A DNA stretch of 64,000 bases, from positions 186,001-250,000 of the forward strand of contig NZ_FOLM01000006.1 in the NCBI RefSeq assembly GCF_900112355.1, read 5' to 3'. Under the pieces are notes generated by a model, which saw nothing but the letters and a program-made list of their open reading frames with translations, was not told where the DNA came from and did no database searches. Below are positions 51,749 through 59,176 of this stretch, in pieces. Source of the stretch: Streptomyces aidingensis. GTDB taxonomy: Bacteria > Actinomycetota > Actinomycetes > Streptomycetales > Streptomycetaceae. A program made the position numbers and the translations under genes. How positions within the stretch are numbered: the stretch's first letter is position 1; every line of letters starts with the position of its first letter.

Positions 51749-54394
51749 GTGACTCCCGTGACTCCTGAGCAGGCATTGCGCCAACTCGCGGTGCGTACGG
51801 CGCTGCCCGCGCTGCGTGACGGACTGGACCGGCACGGGGCCGCGGTACTGGCCGCCCCGCCCGGCACCGGCAAGACCACCCTCGTCCCGCTGGACCTGGC
51901 CGGACTCACCCGTCCGGGGTCCCCGCTCCGGCGTGTCCTGGTCGCCGAGCCGCGCCGGATCGCGGCCCGGGCGGCGGCCCGGCGGATGGCCTGGCTGCTC
52001 GGCGGCCAGACCGGCGGGCCGGGCGGGCCCGGCGGGACGGGGGAAACGGGCGGAGCGGGCGGAGCCGGCGGCCTGGTGGGCTACACGGTGCGCGGCGACC
52101 GGCGGGCCGGACCGCGGACGGTGGTGGAGGTGGTCACCACCGGTGTGCTGCTCCAGCGCCTCCAGCGCGACCCGGAACTGCCGGGCGTGGACACGGTCCT
52201 GCTGGACGAGTGCCATGAGCGCCATCTCGACGCGGACACCGCCGCGGCCTTCCTGCTGGAGGTCCGGGAGACGCTGCGGCCCGGGCTGCGGCTGGTGGCC
52301 GCCTCGGCGACCACCGACACCGCCGGCTGGTCGGCGCTGCTCGGCAATGCCCCGGTGATCAGCGCCGGGGGCGGCGCGCACCCGGTGGAGGTGGTCTGGG
52401 CCCCGCCGCCGCGCCCGGTGCGTCCCCCGCACGGCATGGCCGTGGACCCGGCCCTGCTGGCCCATACGGCGTCCGTGGTGCGGCGGGCCCTGCGCGAGCG
52501 GGACGGCGACGTGCTGTGTTTCCTGCCCGGCGCCGGGGAGATCGCCCGGGTGGCGGGCCTGCTGGCGGACACCGGGGAGGCCGGGGACGCCGGGAACGGC
52601 CGGCCCGTGGAGGTGCTGGCGGTGCACGGCCGGGCCCCGGCCGAGGTCCAGGACACGGTGCTGGCCGGCGGCCAGGGCGGCGGCCGGCGGCGGGTGGTGC
52701 TGGCCACCGCGGTGGCCGAGTCCAGCCTGACCGTGCCCGGCGTGCGGGTGGTGGTGGACGCGGGCCTGGCCCGGGAGCCGCGCACCGACCACGCCCGCGG
52801 GCTGTCCGCCCTGACCACCGTGCGGGCCTCCCGGGCCACGGCCGGGCAGCGCGCCGGACGAGCCGGGCGGGAGGCGCCGGGCACCGTCTACCGCTGCTGG
52901 GCGGAGGGCGAGCACGCCAGGCTGCCGCGGTTCCCGTCCCCCGAGATCGCGGTGGCGGACCTGACCGCGTTCGCGCTCCGGGCGGCGTGCTGGGGAGCGC
53001 CGCCGCAGGGCGATCCGGGCCTGGCCCTGCTGGACCCGCCGCCGCCCGGGGCGCTGGCCGCGGCGCGGCGGGTGCTGCACGCGATCGGCGCGCTGGACGG
53101 GGCCGGACGGCCCACCGGGCGCGGCCGGCGGATGGTCCGGATGGGCCTGCATCCGCGGCTGGCCCGGGCGCTGCTGGACGGTGCCGCCCGGGTGGGCGCC
53201 GGACGGGCCGCCGAGGTGGTGGCCCTGCTGAGCGAGGAGCCGCCGCGTGCCTGGGGCGAGGACCTGGCCGCCCTGTGGCGGACGGTGCGCCGCTCCGGCG
53301 ACCACCCGTACGCGGTCCGCTGGCGCCGGGAGACCCGGCGCCTGCGGGCCGCGGCGGCGGAGGCGGACGGTACCGCACCACCGGACGCGGCCCCGGACGC
53401 GCCGCCGGACGACGGGGCGGCGGCGATCGTGGCGGCGCTGGCCCATCCGGAGCGGGTGGCCAGGGAAAGCGGACCGGGCTCCTGTCTGATGGCCTCCGGC
53501 ACCAGGGCCGAGGTGCCGGAGGGCTCGCCGCTGCGGGCGGCCCGCTGGCTGGCGGTGGCCGTGGCCGACCGGCCGGTGGGCGCGGCCGGCGCCCGGGTGC
53601 TGCTGGCCGCGCCGGTGGACGAGGACACCGCCCGGGAGGCCGCGGGGGCCCTGTACGGGTCCGCCGAGGAGGTGGTCTGGGATTCCGGGCGGCGGGATGT
53701 GACGGCCCGGCACGTGGAGCGGCTGGGCGCCATCACGCTGCGCGAGCGGAGGCTGGACGCCCCGGACCCGGGTCTGGTGCGGGCGGCGCTGCTGGAGGGC
53801 CTGCGCCGGGAGGGCGTGGAGCGGCTGCTGGACTGGACCCCGGCGGCGTGCGGGCTGCGCCGGCGGATGGCGTTCCTGCACCGGGAACTGGGCGCCCCCT
53901 GGCCGGATGTGGGGGACGCGGCACTGCTGACGGCACTGGCGCAGGAGCACTGGCCGGCCGGTGCCCGCGACCGCGCGGAGCTGCGGCGGGGAGTGGATGT
54001 GCACCGGCTGCTGACGGCGCTGCTGCCGTGGGCCGACGGCTCCGCGGCCCGGCTGGAGGAGTGGGCGCCGGAGCGGATCGAGGTGCCCTCCGGCTCCCGG
54101 ATCCGGGTGGACTACGGCGGGGAGCGGCCGGTGCTGGCGGTCCGGCTCCAGGAGCTGTTCGGCTGGCAGGAGGCGCCGCGGCTCGCCGACGGGCGGGTGC
54201 CGCTGCTGGTGCAGCTTCTTTCACCGGCCGGGCGGCCGGCCGCGGTCACCTCGGATCTGGCGTCATTCTGGCGGGACGGCTATCGCTCGGTGCGGGCGGA
54301 GCTGCGCGGGCGCTATCCCCGGCATCCGTGGCCGGAGGATCCGCTGACGGCCGAGGCCACCCGGCGGGCGAAGCCGCGCCGCCCCGCGCGCTGA
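51749..54394 (+). CDS. hrpB: HrpB-type ATP-dependent DExH helicase
   Basis: An 881-aa SF2 DEAH/RHA-family helicase of the bacterial HrpB group, an RNA-helicase-like family whose role in bacteria is poorly known. Motifs: Walker A APPGTGKTT (about 35), VAEPRRIAARAAA, DECHERH as motif II (about 155), SATTD motif III, VVLATAVAESSLTVPG and QRAGRAGREAPG motif VI (about 370). The HrpB-specific C-terminal region of about 400 aa ends with FWRDGYRSVRAELRGRYPRHPWPED, the family hallmark. The start codon GTG 51749 has AGGACGG. A Gly-rich insert (GGQTGGPGGPGGTGETGG) near 95-115 is an expansion between motifs Ia and II. Confidence 0.95.
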   Translation: MTPVTPEQALRQLAVRTALPALRDGLDRHGAAVLAAPPGTGKTTLVPLDLAGLTRPGSPLRRVLVAEPRRIAARAAARRMAWLLGGQTGGPGGPGGTGETGGAGGAGGLVGYTVRGDRRAGPRTVVEVVTTGVLLQRLQRDPELPGVDTVLLDECHERHLDADTAAAFLLEVRETLRPGLRLVAASATTDTAGWSALLGNAPVISAGGGAHPVEVVWAPPPRPVRPPHGMAVDPALLAHTASVVRRALRERDGDVLCFLPGAGEIARVAGLLADTGEAGDAGNGRPVEVLAVHGRAPAEVQDTVLAGGQGGGRRRVVLATAVAESSLTVPGVRVVVDAGLAREPRTDHARGLSALTTVRASRATAGQRAGRAGREAPGTVYRCWAEGEHARLPRFPSPEIAVADLTAFALRAACWGAPPQGDPGLALLDPPPPGALAAARRVLHAIGALDGAGRPTGRGRRMVRMGLHPRLARALLDGAARVGAGRAAEVVALLSEEPPRAWGEDLAALWRTVRRSGDHPYAVRWRRETRRLRAAAAEADGTAPPDAAPDAPPDDGAAAIVAALAHPERVARESGPGSCLMASGTRAEVPEGSPLRAARWLAVAVADRPVGAAGARVLLAAPVDEDTAREAAGALYGSAEEVVWDSGRRDVTARHVERLGAITLRERRLDAPDPGLVRAALLEGLRREGVERLLDWTPAACGLRRRMAFLHRELGAPWPDVGDAALLTALAQEHWPAGARDRAELRRGVDVHRLLTALLPWADGSAARLEEWAPERIEVPSGSRIRVDYGGERPVLAVRLQELFGWQEAPRLADGRVPLLVQLLSPAGRPAAVTSDLASFWRDGYRSVRAELRGRYPRHPWPEDPLTAEATRRAKPRRPAR

Positions 54395-54405
54395 GCGCGG
54401 GGCGG
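54379..54405. terminator. Bidirectional terminator overlapping the hrpB stop codon
   Basis: CCGCCCCGCGC (54379-54389) pairs perfectly with GCGCGGGGCGG (54395-54405) around a 5-base loop that contains the hrpB TGA. The stem of 11 G-C pairs serves the convergent transglycosylase gene too. Confidence 0.75.
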
Positions 54406-54424
54406 CGGCGGGTGTGGGCGCGGG

Positions 54425-56023
54425 TCAGGGCGCGGTGCGGGTGACGGCGGCTTCCTCGCCGGGCACGGCGGCGGTGCCGTCCCCGGTGTCCTGCCCGCCG
54501 CCGGAGGACTGACCGTCCTCACCGCCGGAGTCGTCCGGATTCTCGCCCTCGGGCTCCTCGTCCTCCGGCGGGTCGCAGCCCTCGGCCGGGTCCTCGCCGT
54601 CTTCTTCGCCGTTCTCTTCCTCGCCGTTCTCTTCGCCCGCTTCTTCCTCTTCCCCGGGCTCACCGGGCTCGCCCCCGGCCGGGTCGGTGGGCAGGGGCTC
54701 GTCCGGATCCGGGTCCGCCGGGTCGGCCGGATCCGCCGGGTCCGCGGGATCGGCCGGATCGGCCGGGTCCGCGGGGTCCGCCGGGTCGGGGTCGGTGGGG
54801 CACTCGCCGGGGTCCTCGGGGTCGGGCTCGTCCGGGTCGGGCTCGTCCGGGTCCTCGGGGGGCGACGGCTGGTCCGGGTCGGGTGACTTCTCCGGGCCGG
54901 TGGGCGGCGGTTCGGGCTTCGGGTCCGGCCGGGGCTCCGGCCGTCCCTCGGTGTCGGGCTCCGGGTCCGGCTCCGGCTCGGCGCCGGTGCCGCCCGGCTT
55001 CGGACCGGCCGTGGACGGGGTGGCGCCGCCGGGCTTCTCGGCGGCCGAGCCGGTCTTCCCGCCCCCGCCGTTCCCGCCGCCCGTGCCTCCGTTCCCGCTG
55101 CCGTTCCCGCTGCCGGAGCCGGGGTTGCCCGGGCCGGGGCTGGCGGGCAGCGCGCCGGTGCCGTCCGGCACCTCGTGACCGCCCTGGCGGTAGTAGTAGT
55201 CCAGCCAGGACATCACCGTATTGACATAGTCGCGCGAGTAGTTGTAGCTGAGGATCGCCCGGTCCAGATCTCCCGCGTCGGAGAGGTCCCGGCCGCCCGC
55301 ACACAGATACTGCCCGGCGGCCAGCGCCGCGTCGTAGATGTTGTTGGGGTCCCGGAAACCGTCACCGCTGGCGTCCGTCCCCCAGTTCGCCCAGGTGGAG
55401 GGGATGAACTGCATGGGCCCCACCGCCCGGTCGTAGACCGGGTCGCCGTCCCAGCGCCCGCCGTCGGTGTCCGAGATATGGGCGAAGCCGTTGCCGTTGA
55501 GCACCGGGCCGAGGATGGCCGGGGTGGCGGTGCCCGCCCCGTCCACCGAGCCGCCGCGCGCGTGCCCGGACTCCACCTTGCCGATGGCGGCCAGGAGTTC
55601 CCAGTCCAGATTGCACTGGGCCCGGGTCTCGGCCAGGGTGGCCTCGGCCTTGCGATAGGCGTCCAGCACGGTGGCCGGGATGCCCGCCTCGGCGGGGCCG
55701 GTGACCACCGGGCCGGTGTCCGCCTCCGCCGCGGCGTCCTCCCGGGCCGCCTCCGGCTCCTCCGCGGCCCCGGTGTCCTCCTCCGCCGGCTCGCCGTCCC
55801 CCGGCGGCAGATCGGTGTGATACGGGCGCTCGAAGATCTCCTGCGCCGCATCCTCCCCGGACGGATCCTCCGCCCCGCGCAGCGAGCCGCTCAGCTCCTC
55901 CGCGAGATCTCCTGCCTGGGAGGCGGTGAGGGCCGCCATGGCCGCCGCCGCCACCGCCGAACCGGAAATACCCCTGCGGACGCCCCGGATGCTCCGGATA
56001 CCCCGGATGCCTCGCCCTGCCAC
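54425..56023 (-). CDS. Lytic transglycosylase with low-complexity acidic/proline C-terminal half
   Basis: A 532-aa cell-wall hydrolase of the SLT/MltB-like fold that cleaves the glycan chain of peptidoglycan. The N-terminus has a basic stretch and a hydrophobic segment (GSAVAAAAMAALTASQAG) suitable for export. The catalytic domain (about 120-275) shows AAIGKVESGHARGG with the catalytic Glu, AVGPMQFIPSTWANWG and ILSYNYSRDYV. From 300 on, the chain is a disordered Pro/Asp/Glu/Gly tail with a pure Asp-Pro-Ala repeat and a C-terminal Glu/Asp-rich end, perhaps spanning the wall. GTG 56023 is chosen over the open ATG 56053 because GGAGGAAAA lies 4 bases before it. An ECF-sigma-like promoter lies upstream. 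Confidence 0.88.
   Translation of the reverse strand: MAGRGIRGIRSIRGVRRGISGSAVAAAAMAALTASQAGDLAEELSGSLRGAEDPSGEDAAQEIFERPYHTDLPPGDGEPAEEDTGAAEEPEAAREDAAAEADTGPVVTGPAEAGIPATVLDAYRKAEATLAETRAQCNLDWELLAAIGKVESGHARGGSVDGAGTATPAILGPVLNGNGFAHISDTDGGRWDGDPVYDRAVGPMQFIPSTWANWGTDASGDGFRDPNNIYDAALAAGQYLCAGGRDLSDAGDLDRAILSYNYSRDYVNTVMSWLDYYYRQGGHEVPDGTGALPASPGPGNPGSGSGNGSGNGGTGGGNGGGGKTGSAAEKPGGATPSTAGPKPGGTGAEPEPDPEPDTEGRPEPRPDPKPEPPPTGPEKSPDPDQPSPPEDPDEPDPDEPDPEDPGECPTDPDPADPADPADPADPADPADPADPADPDPDEPLPTDPAGGEPGEPGEEEEAGEENGEEENGEEDGEDPAEGCDPPEDEEPEGENPDDSGGEDGQSSGGGQDTGDGTAAVPGEEAAVTRTAP
54705..54790 (-). repeat. 9-bp tandem repeats encoding Asp-Pro-Ala
   Basis: The transglycosylase gene contains eight to nine tandem copies of a 9-bp unit of the form GAyCCsGCs (read on the minus strand), giving (Asp-Pro-Ala)n. 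Flanking (Pro/Asp/Glu) low-complexity units suggest slipped-strand expansion. Confidence 0.85.
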
Positions 56024-56027
56024 CCTG

Positions 56028-56036
56028 TTTTCCTCC
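56028..56036 (-). promoter_or_regulatory. Strong Shine-Dalgarno that fixes the transglycosylase start
   Basis: GGAGGAAAA on the minus strand, 4 bases before GTG 56023. The upstream in-frame ATG 56053 has no comparable site, so the protein starts at the GTG. Confidence 0.8.
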
Positions 56037-56094
56037 GTGAAGTGCCGAGCCATGCCCGAACCAACCGGAAAATCTGATCGTTTCCGACGGCTCG

Positions 56095-56122
56095 GACGAC
56101 ATTACGGCACCACCCGGTTCCC
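56095..56122 (-). promoter_or_regulatory. Candidate ECF-sigma promoter upstream of the transglycosylase gene
   Basis: On the minus strand, GGAACC (56121-56116) and GTCGTC (56100-56095) are separated by 15 bp, the layout of ECF promoters (AAC-type -35, GTC-type -10). SigE of Streptomyces controls cell-envelope genes with similar elements. The match is by eye only. Confidence 0.4.
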
Positions 56123-56199
56123 TGCCAGGACTTGCCGTAGCGGCGCCATGACGGGGGCGCGAACTTCGGGCAATCCCAGCGGCGCACGGGTGCGGCACA

Positions 56200-56235
56200 G
56201 CCGGCGGCCGCCCCACGGCCCCGCGGGGCGCCGGC
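56200..56235 (-). terminator. Hairpin after polA
   Basis: GCCGGCG (56200-56206) and CGCCGGC (56229-56235) pair, with inner CCCC/GGGG and a 4-base bulge, 8 bp after the polA stop on the minus strand. Confidence 0.5.
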
Positions 56236-56242
56236 CTCGGCA

Positions 56243-59014
56243 TCAGTGGGCGGCGGCCTCCCAGTCGGGGCCCGATCCCACGGACACGGCCAGCGGCGCG
56301 CGCAGTTCCACCGCCCCGGCCATCTCCCGCCGCACCAGCTCCTCGACCGTCTCGCGCTCTCCGGGCGCCACCTCCAGCACGATCTCGTCGTGCACCTGGA
56401 GCAGCATCCGGCTGCGCAGGCTCTCCTTGCGCAGCGCCTCGTCCACCCGCAGCATGGCGATCTTCACGATGTCGGCGGCGGTGCCCTGGATCGGGGCGTT
56501 GAGCGCCATCCGCTCGGCCATCTCCCGCCGCTGCCGGTTGGAACTGTTGAGGTCCGGCAGATAGCGGCGGCGGCCCAGCATGGTCTCGGTGTATCCGGTG
56601 GCGCGCGCGTGCGTCACCACCCGCTGGAGGTAGTCCCGCACGCCGCCGAAGCGCTCGAAGTAGGTGTCCATCAGGCCGCGGGCCTCCTCCGGGCTGATGG
56701 AGAGCTGCTGCGAGAGGCCGAACGCGGACAGGCCGTAGGCCAGGCCGTAGCTCATCGCCTTGATCTTGCGCCGCATCTCGGCGTCGACCTGCTCCCGGCC
56801 GACCCCGAACACCTGGGAGGCGACCGTGTCGTGCAGATCCTCACCGGAGGTGAAGGCCCGGATCAGGTCCTCGTCCTCCGACAGATGAGCCATCACCCGC
56901 AGCTCGATCTGGCTGTAGTCGGCGGTGAGCAGGGCCTCATAGCCCTCGCCGACCACAAAGGCCCGGCGGATCGCGCGGCCCTCGTCGGTGCGGACCGGGA
57001 CGTTCTGCAGATTGGGGTCGGTGGAGGCCAGCCGACCGGTGGCGGCCACCGTCTGCTGGAAGGTGGTGTGGATGCGCCCGCCCGGGGCGATCGTCTTGAT
57101 CAGGCCCTCCACCGTGGACCGCAGCCGGGCCTGCTCCCGGTGACGCAGCATCAGCACCGGCAGCTCGTGCTCGGTCTGGGTGGCCAGCCAGGCCAGGGCG
57201 TCGGCATCGGTGGTGTAGCCGGTCTTGGTCTTCTTCGTCCTGGGCAGGGCCAGCTCGCCGAACAGCACCTCCTGCAACTGCTTGGGCGAGCCCAGATTGA
57301 ACTCGCGCCCCACCGAGGCGTGCGCCTCCCGCACGGCCTGCTGGACGGCGGCGGCGAACTGCTGCTCCAGCCGCTCCAGCCAGGACCGGTCGGCGGCGAT
57401 ACCGGCCCGCTCCATCCGGGCCAGCAGCCCGGACACCGGCAGCTCCACCTCGTACAGCAGATCACGGGCGCCCACATCGGCCAGCCGCTCCTGGAGCACC
57501 CCGGCCAGATCCAGCACGGTGCGGGCCTGCCGCATCAGGGCATCGGCCTCGGCCGTCTCGTCCGCCCCCAGGGCGAGCTGGCCGCTGCCGGTGTCCGCGG
57601 CCGGGGCCAGCTCCCGGCCCAGGAACTCCAGGCTCAGCTCCTCCAGGGCGAAGCTGCGGCGGCCGGGCTGGACCAGATAGGCGGCCAGCGCGGTGTCCAT
57701 GGTGACGCCCTCGACGGCCCAGCCGTGCTCGCCGAACACCCGGTGCACCTGCTTGGCCAGATGCAGCGCCTTGGGCCGGGACGCGTCGGCGGCCCAGGCG
57801 GCGAAGGCCCGCTCGTCGTCCGCGCCGATCCGGGACGGGTCGAACCAGACGGCCGGGCCGTCCGCCGCGGCCAGCGCGACCGCGTGGACCGTGCCGGAGC
57901 CCAGCCTCCACTCGTCGGAGCCGACCATGCCCAGCGGGCCGGCCGCCTCCGGCCCGGCCAGCCAGTCCGCCAGCTCCCCGGGGTGCTCCAGCACCCGGCC
58001 GTCCACCGCCACCCCGCCGGCCGGCCCGGCACCGGCCCGGCCCTCCGCCGCACCCGGATCCACCGCGAACAGCCGCTCCCGCAGATTGGGATTGCGGAAC
58101 TCCAGGGCGTCCAGCAGGACCGTCAGCGCCTCGCGGTCATACGGCGCGCGGACCAGCTCCGCCGGGCCCGAGGGCAGCTCCACATCCCGCACCAGCTCCG
58201 TCAGCTCCCGGTTGAGCCGCACCGACTCCAGCCGGGCACGGAGATTCTCCCCCGCCTTGCCCTTGACCTCCCCGGCCCGCTCCAGCAGCGCCTCCAGGGA
58301 GCCGAACTGGGTGATCCACTTGGCGGCCGTCTTCTCCCCCACCCCGGGGATCCCCGGCAGGTTGTCCGACGGGTCGCCCCGCAGGGCGGCGAAATCCGGA
58401 TACCGCTCGGGCGGCAGACCGTACTTCTCGCTCACCCGCTCGGGGGTGAACCGGGTCAGCTCGGAGACCCCCTTGGTGGGATAGAGCACCGTGATCCGCT
58501 CGCTGACCAGCTGCAGGCAGTCCCGGTCGCCCGTCACGATCAGCACCTCGAACCCCTCGCCCGCCGCGCGCGAGGCCAGGGTGGCGATCACATCGTCCGC
58601 CTCGAAACCCGCCTCGGCGAACCGCGGCACCCGCATGGTGTCCAGCAGCTCGCCGATCAGCTCCACCTGGCCGCGGAACTCGTCCGGCGTGGTGGTGCGG
58701 GTGGCCTTGTACTCCTCGAACCGCTCCGACCGCCAGGTCTTGCGGGAGACGTCGAACGCCACCGCCAGATGCGTCGGCTCCTCGTCACGCAGGGTATTGG
58801 CCAGCATGGAGGTGAAGCCGTAGATCGCATTGGTCGGCTGGCCCACCGCAGTGGTGAAATTCTCCGCGGGCAGCGCAAAGAACGCCCGGTACGCCAGGGA
58901 GTGCCCGTCCAGCAGCATCAGACGGGGCCGCCTCTTGGGCCCGGATGCCCGGTCGGCGGCCTGCGGAGCGGTCTCGGATGCGGTCGTGCGCACGTTCTCA
59001 GCCACGCAAGGCAT
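56243..59014 (-). CDS. polA: DNA polymerase I
   Basis: A 923-aa family A polymerase for Okazaki-fragment maturation and repair. The N-terminal 5' nuclease (about 30-300) shows LLDGHSLAYRAFFAL, EADDVIATLA, VTGDRDCLQLV and GDPSDNLPGIPGVGEKTA. The middle domain (about 330-530) lacks the DEDD metal residues, so proofreading is absent, as is usual in actinobacterial PolA. The polymerase part has motif A TADYSQIELRVMAHLS, motif B RRKIKAMSYGLAYG and motif C LLQVHDEIVLEV. The frame is open far upstream (to 61765) because minus-strand stops are rare here; ATG 59014 (or GTG 59005, which has GGCAGG at a better distance) gives the correct family N-terminus. It is divergent from the oxidoreductase gene. 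Confidence 0.96.
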   Translation of the reverse strand: MPCVAENVRTTASETAPQAADRASGPKRRPRLMLLDGHSLAYRAFFALPAENFTTAVGQPTNAIYGFTSMLANTLRDEEPTHLAVAFDVSRKTWRSERFEEYKATRTTTPDEFRGQVELIGELLDTMRVPRFAEAGFEADDVIATLASRAAGEGFEVLIVTGDRDCLQLVSERITVLYPTKGVSELTRFTPERVSEKYGLPPERYPDFAALRGDPSDNLPGIPGVGEKTAAKWITQFGSLEALLERAGEVKGKAGENLRARLESVRLNRELTELVRDVELPSGPAELVRAPYDREALTVLLDALEFRNPNLRERLFAVDPGAAEGRAGAGPAGGVAVDGRVLEHPGELADWLAGPEAAGPLGMVGSDEWRLGSGTVHAVALAAADGPAVWFDPSRIGADDERAFAAWAADASRPKALHLAKQVHRVFGEHGWAVEGVTMDTALAAYLVQPGRRSFALEELSLEFLGRELAPAADTGSGQLALGADETAEADALMRQARTVLDLAGVLQERLADVGARDLLYEVELPVSGLLARMERAGIAADRSWLERLEQQFAAAVQQAVREAHASVGREFNLGSPKQLQEVLFGELALPRTKKTKTGYTTDADALAWLATQTEHELPVLMLRHREQARLRSTVEGLIKTIAPGGRIHTTFQQTVAATGRLASTDPNLQNVPVRTDEGRAIRRAFVVGEGYEALLTADYSQIELRVMAHLSEDEDLIRAFTSGEDLHDTVASQVFGVGREQVDAEMRRKIKAMSYGLAYGLSAFGLSQQLSISPEEARGLMDTYFERFGGVRDYLQRVVTHARATGYTETMLGRRRYLPDLNSSNRQRREMAERMALNAPIQGTAADIVKIAMLRVDEALRKESLRSRMLLQVHDEIVLEVAPGERETVEELVRREMAGAVELRAPLAVSVGSGPDWEAAAH

Positions 59015-59176
59015 CCTGCCACGGACCACTGACAGCCCGCCCCGGCGGCCGTGCGGGTCCCCGCCCGGCCGGCGGCATGCGACCATCGGGCATCGCCTGT
59101 CCCCCCGGCCCGCCCGGCCCGCTCCCGCCCGCCGGCCGGCCCCGAACACCGCACACACCCGCGGGAAGGAGCACAC

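Noticed and set aside
51611..54004. A 797-codon minus-strand open frame opposite hrpB
   Set aside because: It is Arg/Pro/Gly-rich without domains, and hrpB has all family motifs.
56024..56242. c-di-AMP (ydaO) riboswitch before the cell-wall hydrolase gene
   Set aside because: The leader lacks the conserved GGGG-CTGAATC-like and related core blocks; only an ECF-like promoter and a polA hairpin are visible.
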